A stretch of DNA of 64,000 bases from Pseudoramibacter porci (GTDB lineage: Bacteria > Bacillota > Clostridia > Eubacteriales > Eubacteriaceae): assembly GCF_009696145.1 (NCBI RefSeq), contig NZ_VUMO01000002.1, positions 1-64,000 on the forward strand, written 5' to 3'. The position numbers and the translations under genes are program-made. Shown in pieces: positions 13,107-22,038 of the stretch. Below the pieces are notes generated by a model. That model saw only the letters and a list, made by a program, of their open reading frames with translations. It was not told the origin of the DNA and searched no databases. How positions within the stretch are numbered: the stretch's first letter is position 1; each line of letters starts with the position of its first letter.

Positions 13107-13958
13107 CTATTGATGAAATACACGCTGGCGGACCTTGTCCACCGGCATGTCCTGCCCGGTCCAGAGTTTAAAGGCCAGCGCCCCCTGCCAAAGCAGCATG
13201 CCGAGGCCGTCAAAGGTCGTGCATCCGGCCGCCTGCCCCATTTTGAGAAAAGCGGTCGCAAGGGGGTTGTAGACAAAATCCGCCAGAACCGGCTTGTTTT
13301 TTAGCAAAGCCGCGTCCGTCAGGATGCAAGTCTCCGGATTCGGCGCCATGCCAAGTTTGGTCCCGTTGACCAGCAGATCCGCTGCCACAATTTGTTCGGC
13401 GGCCGCCCTTTCATCTGACAGTGCAAAGGCGCGCGCGTCGCAGGCAGTACTCGACGAGATCAGATCGGCCAGCATCGCGGCCTTGCCCGGGGTGCGGTTG
13501 ACGATTGACAAGGCTGCCGCCCCGTCGAGGGCCAGCTGCACGGCAACGGCCCGCGCCGCGCCTCCCGCACCGAAGAGCACAACCCGCTTGCCTTTGACGT
13601 CAAAGCCACGGGCCCTCAGCATCGCGGTGAAGCCGGCGCCGTCGGTGATGTGGCCAGTCAGATGGCCGTGATCGTTGACAACGGTGTTGACCGCCCCGAC
13701 GATCGCCGCCGCCTCGGACAGCGAGTCGCACAGGCCGCACATGGTCGTCTTGTGGGGCATGGTCAAATTCCACCCCTTGGCGTCCAGGGTGACCAAGCCC
13801 TCAACGGCCTTCTTCAGCTGATCCTCCGCCACGTCAAAGGCCAGATAGGTCGCGTTGATCCCGGTGGCTTCAAAGGCCGCCGTGTGGATAGCCGGCGAAA
13901 ATGAATGGTGAATGGGATGCCCGAGCACCCCGTACAACGCGGTGTTGCCGTCGTTCAT
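13107..13958 (-). CDS. aroE: Shikimate dehydrogenase
   Basis: A 283-residue enzyme that reduces 3-dehydroshikimate to shikimate with NADPH in aromatic amino-acid synthesis. The substrate motif is VLGHPIHHSFSP near residue 10. The catalytic Lys is in NLTMPHK and the Asp in TDGAGF. The Rossmann loop is VVLFGAGGAARAVA near residue 127. Length and motif order are normal. Its start lies 12 bp after epsC, so the two are cotranscribed. The element integrated just past its 3' end, outside the gene. Confidence 0.95.
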   Translation of the reverse strand: MNDGNTALYGVLGHPIHHSFSPAIHTAAFEATGINATYLAFDVAEDQLKKAVEGLVTLDAKGWNLTMPHKTTMCGLCDSLSEAAAIVGAVNTVVNDHGHLTGHITDGAGFTAMLRARGFDVKGKRVVLFGAGGAARAVAVQLALDGAAALSIVNRTPGKAAMLADLISSSTACDARAFALSDERAAAEQIVAADLLVNGTKLGMAPNPETCILTDAALLKNKPVLADFVYNPLATAFLKMGQAAGCTTFDGLGMLLWQGALAFKLWTGQDMPVDKVRQRVFHQ

Positions 13959-13970
13959 GTGATCTTCTCC

Positions 13971-14942
13971 TCAATCAACCAATTCCGGTTCTGCGTCCGG
14001 ATTGGGAATTTCCGTCCCGGTGCGGTGATCCAGCCCCTTTTCAATGGTCAGATCGGGGTTCTTGATGAACACCCGGGAGCACGCGGGAATGGGCTCCGTG
14101 ATAAAACAGTTGCCGCCGATGATCGTGTCGTGGCCGATGACGGTCTCGCCGCCGAGCACCGATGCGTTGGAATAAATGGTGACCCGATCACCGATGGTCG
14201 GGTGACGCTTCTTGCCCTTGAGCCGCTGCCCGCCGCGAGTCGACAGCGCGCCGAGGGTCACCCCTTGATACAGTTTGACGTAATCGCCGATTTCCGTGGT
14301 CTCCCCGATGACAATGCCGGTGCCGTGATCCATGAAGAAATACTTGCCGATCACCGCCCCTGGGTTGATGTCGATGCCCGTCCGGCTGTGGGCGTATTCA
14401 GACATCATCCGCGGCAGAATCGGCACGTGCATCGTGTAGAGTTCGTGGGCCAGCCGGTACACCATCATGGTGAAGATCCCCGGATAGGTCAGCACGATTT
14501 CATCGAGATCGCTGGCGGCCGGGTCACCGTCGTAAGCCGCCTGAACGTCCATGGTGAGCATCTGGCGCACCTTCGGCAGACGGCTCATAAATTCACAGCT
14601 GATCGCCGAGGCCCGTTCGTCCAAAACCGCCGGTTCTTCCTGTTCTTCCTGGGGCCGGGTGTCGTTGGCGCGCAGCAGGGCCAGACGGATCTGGTGATGA
14701 AGCCGCTCCTCGATGGACATCATCAAATTGCCGATATAGTAGCGAATGGTGCAATTAAAAAGCTGCCGGTCGCCGTAATGCCGAGGATAAAATAATTTTC
14801 GAATTTCACTTAAAATTTCGATCATGGCACTGCGCTGCGGCAAAGCCGCTGACGTGTAGGAAATGTAGGCATTATCGTCCCGATAAATCTGCACCATCTC
14901 CTGGCTCAGCGTGTTGATCTGTTTGTTAAATGCTCTGCTCAA
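13971..14942 (-). CDS. epsC: Serine O-acetyltransferase (EpsC/CysE type)
   Basis: A 323-residue enzyme that makes O-acetylserine for cysteine synthesis. The C-terminal third is a left-handed beta helix of hexapeptide repeats (IDINPGAVIGKYFFMDHGTG, IVIGETTEIGDYVKLYQGVT), with the catalytic His in the DHGTG loop. The long helical N-terminal half is typical of clostridial EpsC forms. The start is a TTG at 14942: GGAGAGGAG lies 6 nt before it, and the frame upstream runs into the promoter and a terminator. It leads a two-gene unit with aroE. Confidence 0.9.
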   Translation of the reverse strand: MSRAFNKQINTLSQEMVQIYRDDNAYISYTSAALPQRSAMIEILSEIRKLFYPRHYGDRQLFNCTIRYYIGNLMMSIEERLHHQIRLALLRANDTRPQEEQEEPAVLDERASAISCEFMSRLPKVRQMLTMDVQAAYDGDPAASDLDEIVLTYPGIFTMMVYRLAHELYTMHVPILPRMMSEYAHSRTGIDINPGAVIGKYFFMDHGTGIVIGETTEIGDYVKLYQGVTLGALSTRGGQRLKGKKRHPTIGDRVTIYSNASVLGGETVIGHDTIIGGNCFITEPIPACSRVFIKNPDLTIEKGLDHRTGTEIPNPDAEPELVD

Positions 14943-14982
14943 AATGAACTCCTCTCCCCCCGTATTTTTCGATATATACTCT

Positions 14983-15011
14983 ATTTTAACGCGGACAGCG
15001 GGGTGCGTCAA
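14983..15011 (-). promoter_or_regulatory. Promoter of epsC-aroE
   Basis: TTGACG (15006-15011) and TAAAAT (14983-14988) are 17 bp apart on the minus strand, about 40 bp before the TTG start. Confidence 0.75.
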
Positions 15012-15046
15012 TTCAGTTAATTTTGTCAAAAGATAAAAACAACCCA

Positions 15047-15086
15047 TAAAAAAATCTTCTCTGAAATAAAATACTTCAGAGAAGAT
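15047..15086 (-). terminator. Intrinsic terminator of lysC-ACT-L,D-transpeptidase unit
   Basis: ATCTTCTCTGAA (15054-15065) and its exact complement (15075-15086) make a 12-bp stem with a 9-nt loop, followed by T on the minus strand. Confidence 0.92.
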
Positions 15087-15093
15087 AATGCGC

Positions 15094-17382
15094 TTAATAA
15101 ACGATAACCGGTGTCCCCTGAGAGACATTGTTCCAGACAATGGCCACCTGTGCCGGCGGGGTGTTGACACAGCCGTGGGAGCCGTTGCCGCGGTAAATCG
15201 AGCCGCCGTAAGCGCCGCGCCAATAAGAATCGTGAATCCCCTGACCGCCGTTAAAGGGCATCCAGTAGGAAACCGGGGTCGAATAACCCTGACCCTTCAG
15301 CGTTGCGTGGCGTTCTTTGTAGGCAATGTAGTAGGCACCCGGCGTCGTGCCGTTGCCTTTGGTGACGTCGCCGGTCACCACCGCGGTGTCGACTACTTTT
15401 TTACCGTCCTTGTACACCCACATGTGCTGAGCACCGATGGACACCTCGACGTAGGAATCGCCGATGTCGTCGTAAGTGCTGTTGCGGACCTTGCCCTTTT
15501 TGGAATATTCCGGATCGCGGGTGATGACTTTGCCCGCTTCGATTTCCTGGGTGAGATTCTTAGCTTCCGCGTCGCGGTCGATGCGCCAGCCGTAATTGCC
15601 GCCGTTTACCGTGATCGTGCTGCCGCCAGTGGTCTTAAAGGTGTGTTTGCCGTAATAGGTGTTCGTTTTGTAGGCCAGATCGTAGAGATACTGCTTGAGC
15701 TGGGTCTGATCGATCTGGACGTTCATGTTGTCGTCCACCGTCAGCCACGGGCCGAACACGCTTTTGTCGATGACGACTTTGTCGCTGCCGAAAGTGTAGG
15801 TGATTTCGGCTTTTAACATTTTGCGCATTTTGGCTGCCGCCTGCTTCACTTTTGGAGAATTCGCCGTGTATTTCGGCTGAACGTAGCAATTTTCGGCCTT
15901 CAAATCGATGGTGCTGTCACCGGTTTTAATGGCGCCAATGATCAGTTTTTTGAGCTTAGTCTGATCGACCGTACTGCCGGGGATCTGATCTTCGATGACG
16001 ATTTTGCCGTTTTTGTAAACCGGCTGCGCATTGCGCGCGGCCTCCACCTGACTGCCGGATACCTGGAACAAATGGCGAACCAGATAATCGACTTTATCCT
16101 TGTCGTAGGCAATGGCGGAGTGGTTCTCTGTCTTCGAGAACAGATGCACCGGCCATGCGAGGCTGTTTTGATCTGCCAAAATGCGCTTTACACGGCTCTT
16201 GCCCTGATAGGAAAGCCCCAGCGCGGTAGCGGTGATTTTTTCTGTTTCGCCCTTGCGTCCCTTGAGGGCGACGCTATAGGTGTCGGCACGGTTTTCCAGG
16301 GAACTGCTGATGTCCGAAACCGTCTTACCCGACGCGGCGAGACCGTTAATGGCCGTGTTCGGGAAGAAATGATAGTGATAATATACAGCAAATGCTGCGT
16401 AAATGATAGCGAGAACGGCTATCACAGTCCCGATGATCTTGACTTTCGGCGCGACGCGGCGTTTATTGGCCTTTGCCTTTTTCTTTGGAGCTTCCGGCTG
16501 TTTTTCCGCCGCCTGCGCGGACTCAGACGCTTCTGCTTCAGCCGCTTCTGGAGTCGTTTCGGCTGTTTCATCGCCGTCTGGCCCAGGGGCTGAAGCTTCC
16601 GATCTCACTTCTTTCGGCGCTTCGGCTTCGGTTGCCTGTTCCGCTTCTGCGGTTTCTACGGCCGGCTCAGCCTTTGCTTCGTCTTCAGATTTTTCGTCTG
16701 ATATTTCAAGCGCTGTTTCTTCTAATTCTTCGGCTTCAGATTGATCGTCTTCAGCTGACTCGTCCTGTGTGGCGTCCGGATCCGTTTCTGAAACGGCCGC
16801 CTCTTCGGGCTTAGCGGCTTCATCTGTGTCAGCTTCACCCTTTGCCGCAAAGACCTCGTCAATTTCTGCAGCAAGCTTCGATTCAGCTGACGCTTCAACG
16901 GCTTCCCCCTGCGGTTCAGGCGCGTCCGTGCTGGCCGAATCCCCTTCATCCTCAGATTTTTCGTCTGACTCCAAATCTTCTGAATCTGCGTCTTCTTCCG
17001 GCACGGATGCTGAAGTTTTTGCGTCCACTTCAGCGGCACTGGCGTCGATGGCGTCTTCTGCCGTTTCTTCGGACGCTTCGGGCTCAGCGGTCACATCTGT
17101 GGATGCCGTGTCATCTTTATTTTCATCTTTTTCGTCATCTTCGTCCTCACCTTCGGCGATTTCGAAGCTGCGTTCCCGGAGCCGTTCGTTCACGATTTCT
17201 GTCGGGTCCTTTTCTTCCGAGACGGCTTCGGCTTCAACCGGCGCTTCGGAAGAGGCTTCAGCGTCTTCTGCCGTCACATCGTCTTCCCACACGTCCTCGT
17301 CGAAAGCCGGTTTGATTTTCGGCGAGGACCCTGCATCTGCTCTTTCGAACAAACCGCCTTTTTTTTCATTTTCTTGTGACAT
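15094..17382 (-). CDS. Membrane-anchored L,D-transpeptidase with long acidic N-terminus
   Basis: A 762-residue protein. Residues 1 to about 300 are strongly acidic and rich in Ala, Glu, Ser and Asp with degenerate repeats, likely disordered and cytoplasmic. A basic KKKAKANKRR segment leads into one membrane helix (IIGTVIAVLAIIYAAFAVYY, about 318-337). The outside part has two PG_binding_4-like regions and a C-terminal YkuD domain with the catalytic SHGCVNTP motif. YkuD enzymes form 3-3 peptidoglycan cross-links. The gene follows the ACT gene by 22 bp, in the lysC operon. The acidic tail is unusual for the family. Confidence 0.9.
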   Translation of the reverse strand: MSQENEKKGGLFERADAGSSPKIKPAFDEDVWEDDVTAEDAEASSEAPVEAEAVSEEKDPTEIVNERLRERSFEIAEGEDEDDEKDENKDDTASTDVTAEPEASEETAEDAIDASAAEVDAKTSASVPEEDADSEDLESDEKSEDEGDSASTDAPEPQGEAVEASAESKLAAEIDEVFAAKGEADTDEAAKPEEAAVSETDPDATQDESAEDDQSEAEELEETALEISDEKSEDEAKAEPAVETAEAEQATEAEAPKEVRSEASAPGPDGDETAETTPEAAEAEASESAQAAEKQPEAPKKKAKANKRRVAPKVKIIGTVIAVLAIIYAAFAVYYHYHFFPNTAINGLAASGKTVSDISSSLENRADTYSVALKGRKGETEKITATALGLSYQGKSRVKRILADQNSLAWPVHLFSKTENHSAIAYDKDKVDYLVRHLFQVSGSQVEAARNAQPVYKNGKIVIEDQIPGSTVDQTKLKKLIIGAIKTGDSTIDLKAENCYVQPKYTANSPKVKQAAAKMRKMLKAEITYTFGSDKVVIDKSVFGPWLTVDDNMNVQIDQTQLKQYLYDLAYKTNTYYGKHTFKTTGGSTITVNGGNYGWRIDRDAEAKNLTQEIEAGKVITRDPEYSKKGKVRNSTYDDIGDSYVEVSIGAQHMWVYKDGKKVVDTAVVTGDVTKGNGTTPGAYYIAYKERHATLKGQGYSTPVSYWMPFNGGQGIHDSYWRGAYGGSIYRGNGSHGCVNTPPAQVAIVWNNVSQGTPVIVY

Positions 17383-17404
17383 AGTTTTCCTTATTCTTTA
17401 TTTT

Positions 17405-17887
17405 TTATTCTAAATCAAATGATGCCTGAATCGCCGTCACAGCGCGTTTGACGTCGTCGTTTTTAACGACACAGGACATCGCGATTTCCGAGGTGGTGAT
17501 CATTAAAATCTGAATGTCGTTCTCTGCGAAAACCCGGAGGTATTTGGCCGCGACGCCCGACTGCGTGCGCATGCCGATGCCATGGAGGTTTAACCGCGTG
17601 ATCTGTTTGTTGACGTTGATGCTCACTTCCGGGAAATCATCGCCAAGGTTGTTGGCAATGTCCCGGACCTTGGCCAGATCCCGCTCCGGCACGATGACTG
17701 AAACGTCGTAAGTTTCACCCACCGGCGCCGTTCTCGAAATCACGTTGACGTTGACAGATGCCGCAGCCAAATCGTCGAGAAGGCGGGTCATTACATATTC
17801 GCCAAAGGGCACGTTATGCAGGGTGATCAATAAACTTTCGCAGTCGATGGACAGCGAATCTACTGGATGTTCTTCAATATTAATCAT
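17405..17887 (-). CDS. Stand-alone tandem-ACT protein (aspartokinase regulatory-like)
   Basis: A 160-residue protein with two ACT domains. The segment from TRLNLHGIGMRTQSGVAAKY to LMITTSEIAMSCVV closely parallels the C-terminal end of the adjacent aspartokinase (VVGSGMKLHSGVASR, then MVTTSDIRISCMI). It has no kinase domain. It lies 12 bp after lysC and was probably derived by duplication of the lysC regulatory end. It resembles the free beta subunit of class-II aspartokinases, but here is a separate gene beside a full-length kinase. It may bind lysine or threonine and modulate LysC; this is inference. Confidence 0.8.
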   Translation of the reverse strand: MINIEEHPVDSLSIDCESLLITLHNVPFGEYVMTRLLDDLAAASVNVNVISRTAPVGETYDVSVIVPERDLAKVRDIANNLGDDFPEVSINVNKQITRLNLHGIGMRTQSGVAAKYLRVFAENDIQILMITTSEIAMSCVVKNDDVKRAVTAIQASFDLE

Positions 17888-17899
17888 TTCGCACCTCTT

Positions 17900-19102
17900 T
17901 TATAGTTCAAAGCCATCGGCCACCGCCATGACTACCCGTTCCTTGGCTTCTTTCGGAATCATGCAGGAGATCCGGATATCTGACGTCGTGACCATGAGAA
18001 TCGGGAACTGCTGTTCGCAGAGCAGCGCAAAGAATCGGCTCGCGACACCGCTGTGCAGTTTCATGCCGCTTCCCACGACGGACAACTTGACCGTATCGTC
18101 GCGAATGGTCACCTCTGTGCCTTCGTATTCTGCCTGAAATGCCGGCAGCACCTTGCCAAGCAAATCGCGGTCTTCTGTAGAAAGCGAGAAGGATATGTGC
18201 ATCTTGTCGTTGATGGGCTTCGTCTGACTGATCATGTCGACATTAATGCCCGCTTCAGCTAAGTCGGCAAAAAGTTGTGCCGCGACATCTGAACGGTAGG
18301 GCACGTCTTTGATCGAAACCATCATTTCGTCGTCGTAGACCGCAAGCCCGGTGATGTCCTTGGCCTGCTGATCGATATTCGAGGTGATGAGGGTGCCCGG
18401 CACCTTGTTAATGCTGGACGCGACGAGAATGTCCGCGTTGTATTTTCGGCCAAGCTCGATGGCTCTCGGATTCATGACGCCGGCGCCAAGACTCGCCATT
18501 TCGAGCATTTCGTCGTAGCTGACCACGTCGAGCTTCTTTGCAGGCGGGTACAGCCGCGGATCGACACCGTAAATCCCGTCGACGTCCGTATAGATTTCGC
18601 AGGGACAGCCGAGTACGACCGACAGCGCAACCGCTGACGTATCCGAACCGCCGCGGCCAAGGGTGGTGATATCGTCATTTTCGTTGACGCCCTGGAAGCC
18701 GGCGACGATGACGATTTTATCCTCGTCCAGCGCCTCGACGATTTTCGTCTTGTCCACGTCCATAATTCTGGCGCGGCCGTGAAGGCCTTCGGTCTTGATA
18801 CCGACCTGCGGACCGGTAAAGGAGATGGCCTTGTAGCCCATTTCATCGAGTGCCATTGAGAGCATCGAGATGGAAACCTGTTCCCCTGTGGCTAACAGCA
18901 TGTCCATTTCCCGCTTCGGCGGTTTTTCGTTGACCGCGTAGGCCATTTCGACGAGATGATCGGTACTCTTGCCCATTGCTGAAACGACGACGACCATCCG
19001 GTTGCCCTGTTCCTTTTTCGCGATGATACGTTTCGCGACATTCTGGATCCGGGCAATCGTCCCCATCGACGTCCCACCGTATTTTTGAACGATCGTATTC
19101 AT
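17900..19102 (-). CDS. lysC: Aspartate kinase
   Basis: A 400-residue enzyme that phosphorylates aspartate, the first step towards lysine, threonine and methionine. The N-terminal KYGGTSMG (residues 8-15) is the ATP/aspartate motif, and TLGRGGSDTSAVALS (about 147-161) lines the active site. Two C-terminal ACT domains begin near residue 262. It has its own promoter after the asd-dapA-dapB terminator and is followed by an ACT gene and an L,D-transpeptidase. No riboswitch precedes it, unlike the asd operon. Confidence 0.95.
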   Translation of the reverse strand: MNTIVQKYGGTSMGTIARIQNVAKRIIAKKEQGNRMVVVVSAMGKSTDHLVEMAYAVNEKPPKREMDMLLATGEQVSISMLSMALDEMGYKAISFTGPQVGIKTEGLHGRARIMDVDKTKIVEALDEDKIVIVAGFQGVNENDDITTLGRGGSDTSAVALSVVLGCPCEIYTDVDGIYGVDPRLYPPAKKLDVVSYDEMLEMASLGAGVMNPRAIELGRKYNADILVASSINKVPGTLITSNIDQQAKDITGLAVYDDEMMVSIKDVPYRSDVAAQLFADLAEAGINVDMISQTKPINDKMHISFSLSTEDRDLLGKVLPAFQAEYEGTEVTIRDDTVKLSVVGSGMKLHSGVASRFFALLCEQQFPILMVTTSDIRISCMIPKEAKERVVMAVADGFEL

Positions 19103-19147
19103 AGGTGATTCCTTGTTCCTTTTATAGATTTTCGATTGGTTTTTTCT

Positions 19148-19176
19148 ATTTTATAGATAAAAAAGCGGACTGTCAA
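19148..19176 (-). promoter_or_regulatory. Promoter of lysC, overlapping the dapB terminator
   Basis: TTGACA (19171-19176) and TAAAAT (19148-19153) are 17 bp apart on the minus strand. The -35 box is part of the terminator stem. Confidence 0.75.
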
Positions 19177-19191
19177 TTAGACAGCTCGCTT
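19158..19191 (-). terminator. Intrinsic terminator of asd-dapA-dapB
   Basis: On the minus strand GAAGCGAGCTGTC pairs with GACAGTCCGCTTTT: two blocks, GCG and CTGTC, with a small mismatch, then a T-run. Confidence 0.85.
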
Positions 19192-19234
19192 CTTTATAAT
19201 GTAAATGACTTCTATCTATTATCTTTTATTTTTC

Positions 19235-20005
19235 TTACGCCTGCGCATGAATGACATCGCTCATATCGAACAGGCCGTTTTCCTGTTTGATCAAGAAACG
19301 GGCAGCCTTCAGGGCGCCGTTGCCAAAAATCTTTCTCGAAAGCGCCGTATGCTTAATTTCAACGAGTTCGTCGTCACCGGCGTAAAGGGCCAGGTGCACG
19401 CCGGAAATGGTGCCGCCGCGAATGGCGGAAATGCCCATTTCGTCTTCGGTGCGCTTGCAGTCCCGGCCGTGACGGCCGTAGGTGTAGCGTTTCTTCGGCA
19501 AACCGGCTGCTTCGAGACCGTCGTTGACGGCATCAGCTAAGAGCAGCGCCGTGCCGCTCGGCGCATCGACTTTGCGGTTGTGGTGCGCTTCAACCAATTC
19601 AATATCGTAATCGGCGAGCACGCTGGAAATCTGCTTTAAGACGTCCGCCATCACGTTGATACCGAGGGACATGTTTGCCGATTTGAATATCGGGAAGGTT
19701 TTCGATTTTTCAGCAATGGCCTTTTCGTCGTCGTCGCTGAGACCGGTGGTCGCAACCACCAGCGGCAGGTGGCGTTTTTCGGCGAAAGCCAGCACCTTCG
19801 GGAAGGCTGAAAAATGAGAGAAGTCGATGATCACATCGGCCTCTTCTGTACACTGGTCGAAATCCGCGTAAATCGGGAAATCTGCGCTGGTGTCTGCGGC
19901 CTTGTCGAGACCGGCGACGATGGTGAAATCATCAGCAGCCGCAGCGCAATCCGCAACGACTTTTCCCATATGTCCGGCAGCGCCGGATAAAATCATCTTA
20001 ATCAT
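19235..20005 (-). CDS. dapB: 4-hydroxy-tetrahydrodipicolinate reductase
   Basis: A 256-residue enzyme that reduces hydroxy-tetrahydrodipicolinate with NAD(P)H in the diaminopimelate/lysine pathway. The dinucleotide loop is SGAAGHMGK at residues 6-14, and the catalytic/substrate motif is EAHHNRKVDAPSGTA near residue 140. The start is the ATG at 20005, preceded by GGAGG; an ATG five codons upstream lies inside dapA and lacks spacing. It overlaps the dapA stop by 8 bp, indicating coupled translation. Confidence 0.96.
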   Translation of the reverse strand: MIKMILSGAAGHMGKVVADCAAAADDFTIVAGLDKAADTSADFPIYADFDQCTEEADVIIDFSHFSAFPKVLAFAEKRHLPLVVATTGLSDDDEKAIAEKSKTFPIFKSANMSLGINVMADVLKQISSVLADYDIELVEAHHNRKVDAPSGTALLLADAVNDGLEAAGLPKKRYTYGRHGRDCKRTEDEMGISAIRGGTISGVHLALYAGDDELVEIKHTALSRKIFGNGALKAARFLIKQENGLFDMSDVIHAQA

Positions 20006-20894
20006 CGAGAAGTCCTCCATAAGCTTTCATGACCTCAACCATCCGCGACTGCGCAGCTTCAGTCATCGGGACCAGCGGCAGACGAAGAACGCCTGAATCC
20101 AGACCCATGAGTTTCATCGCGGCCTTGACCGGGATCGGATTGTTTTCATAAAACATTGCCCGGTTCAGCGGATTGATCGCCAGGAAAAGCTTCCGGGCTT
20201 CGTCCATGCGGTCCTCGACACAGGCCATGGCCATGTCGTGAACGGCCTTCGGCGCGATATTTGCGGTGACAGAAATGACGCCCTTGCCGCCCAGCGCGAT
20301 AATCGGCAGGGTCTGATCGTCGTTGCCGCTGTAGACGTCGAAGTCGTCGTCCCGGGTCAATTCGATCACTTCCGCAATCTGACTTAAATCGCCGCTGGCT
20401 TCCTTGACCCCCTGGACAGTCGGCAGTTTCGCCAAACGGGCGATGGTCGCCGGCAGGATATTGGAGCCGGTGCGGCTCGGCACATTGTAGACAATTAACG
20501 GAATGTTGGTATTGTCCGCGACGGCTTTAATGTGCTGGTAAATCCCTTCCTGGGTGGTTTTGTTGTAATAGGGATTGATGACCAGCGCCGCGTCAGCGCC
20601 AATGGATTCGGCGAACTGGGTCAGCGACACCGAATAGCGGGTGTCATTGCTGCCCGTTCCGGCAATGAAGGGAATCCGCCCGTCAATGTATTCAGCGGAA
20701 GCCTTGAGCACATCGCGGTGTTCTTCGTCGCTGAGGGTCGCACCTTCGCCGGTGGTCGCGCAGATCAAAAGCGCGTCGGTGCCTTCTGCCACATGGCGGT
20801 CGATATTCGCTTTTAAGCCGTCATAATCGACGGTGCCGTCTTCATGAAATGGGGTGATCATGGCAACACATGATCCCGTAAAGATTGTAGACAT
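19998..20894 (-). CDS. dapA: 4-hydroxy-tetrahydrodipicolinate synthase
   Basis: A 298-residue TIM-barrel class-I aldolase condensing pyruvate with aspartate semialdehyde. Motifs: ATTGEGATLSDEEH near residue 46, YNVPSRTGSN near 137 with the active-site Tyr, and GVKEASGDL near 162 with the Schiff-base Lys. It lies 29 bp after asd and overlaps dapB, in one lysine-riboswitch-controlled operon. Length is normal. The start ATG at 20894 has GGAGG upstream. Confidence 0.96.
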   Translation of the reverse strand: MSTIFTGSCVAMITPFHEDGTVDYDGLKANIDRHVAEGTDALLICATTGEGATLSDEEHRDVLKASAEYIDGRIPFIAGTGSNDTRYSVSLTQFAESIGADAALVINPYYNKTTQEGIYQHIKAVADNTNIPLIVYNVPSRTGSNILPATIARLAKLPTVQGVKEASGDLSQIAEVIELTRDDDFDVYSGNDDQTLPIIALGGKGVISVTANIAPKAVHDMAMACVEDRMDEARKLFLAINPLNRAMFYENNPIPVKAAMKLMGLDSGVLRLPLVPMTEAAQSRMVEVMKAYGGLLDD

Positions 20895-20923
20895 ATTTCT
20901 CCCTCCTATACTTTTAAATAGGC

Positions 20924-21943
20924 TCAGCCCTGGTACTGGTCGTGGACCAGATCCTGTTCGACCAGGGATTCTGCGATCTGGATCGCGTTGGAGGCGGCGC
21001 CTTTTCTAATGTTGTCGCCGACGCACCAGAAGTTAAATCCATTGTCGATCGAGAAATCGCGGCGGATTCGGCCGACGTAAACTTCGTCGTGGCCTTCCGC
21101 TTCGATGGGCATCGGGTAAATATTGTGTTCCGGATCGTCGCGCAGAATGACGTTCTGGAAGCTGCCCATGCAGTCCTGAAGTTCTTTGACCGATTCAAAT
21201 GGCTTTTTCAGCTCGACGTTGATGCTTTCGCTGTGGCCGTAGAAAACCGGAACGCGGGCGGTCGTCGCCGTAATTCTGATATTGTCGTCGTGCAGGATCT
21301 TATGGGTTTCATTGACCATCTTCATTTCTTCTTTGGTATAGCCGTTTTCGAGGAAATCGTCAATGTGCGGCAGGATATTGTACGCGATCGGATACGGGAA
21401 TTTCTTCGGCGGCACGCCGTTGACGCCGTCCTTCAAATCGCGGAAGCCCTGCACCCCTGCGCCGGAAACAGCTTGGTAGGTCGAGTAGACAATGCGTTCA
21501 ATGCCGTATTTGTCGTAGACCGCCTTCAGCGGCAGCATCGCCTGAATGGTCGAGCAGTTTGGGTTCGCAATAATATTGTGATGCCATTTCAAATCTTCTG
21601 GATTGACTTCCGGAACAACCAGCGGTACATCCGGATCCATCCGCCAGCAGGACGAGTTGTCGACGACGATGACGCCGCGTTTCGCCGCTTCCGGCGCGAA
21701 TTTCTTGCTGGTGCCGCCGCCAGCCGAGAAGATCGCCAGATCGATGTCCTTATCAAAGGATTCCGGTGTGGTTTCTTCAACGGTATATGTTTTGCCGGCA
21801 AATTCGATCTCTTTGCCCGCTGAACGTGCGGATGCCATCGGATAGAAATGGTCCACCGGGAAATTTCTTTCTTCCAGCACGCGGCACATCATCTGACCAA
21901 CGAGGCCAGTGGCCCCAACAACAGCAACATTATACTTTTTCAC
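20924..21943 (-). CDS. asd: Aspartate-semialdehyde dehydrogenase
   Basis: A 339-residue NADPH enzyme reducing aspartyl phosphate. The nucleotide loop is VVGATGLVGQMM at residues 8-19, the catalytic Cys is in NPNCSTIQ, and the His lies in the C-terminal GRIRRD region that follows the Glu-His stretch EAEGHDEVYV. It is first in the asd-dapA-dapB operon. A lysine riboswitch and terminator lie 30-260 bp upstream, tying the gene to lysine/diaminopimelate supply. AAGGAGGATC precedes the ATG. Confidence 0.96.
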   Translation of the reverse strand: MKKYNVAVVGATGLVGQMMCRVLEERNFPVDHFYPMASARSAGKEIEFAGKTYTVEETTPESFDKDIDLAIFSAGGGTSKKFAPEAAKRGVIVVDNSSCWRMDPDVPLVVPEVNPEDLKWHHNIIANPNCSTIQAMLPLKAVYDKYGIERIVYSTYQAVSGAGVQGFRDLKDGVNGVPPKKFPYPIAYNILPHIDDFLENGYTKEEMKMVNETHKILHDDNIRITATTARVPVFYGHSESINVELKKPFESVKELQDCMGSFQNVILRDDPEHNIYPMPIEAEGHDEVYVGRIRRDFSIDNGFNFWCVGDNIRKGAASNAIQIAESLVEQDLVHDQYQG

Positions 21944-21971
21944 AATGATCCTCCTTCAGATCTTTTGTCAT

Positions 21972-21998
21972 AAAAAAAGCCAGTATAGAGATACCGGC
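21972..21998 (-). terminator. Lysine-riboswitch terminator upstream of asd
   Basis: On the minus strand GCCGGTAT pairs with ATACTGGC (one G-U) around a 4-nt loop, then seven T. It lies 40 bp past the aptamer. Confidence 0.9.
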
Positions 21999-22038
21999 AT
22001 CACAAAAGTTCGAAACCAACATGGATTCCCAAACATTT

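Noticed and set aside
16769-17413. Long plus-strand Ser/Ala-rich frame opposite the L,D-transpeptidase tail
   Set aside because: Mirror of the low-complexity acidic coding region; no ribosome site or domain.
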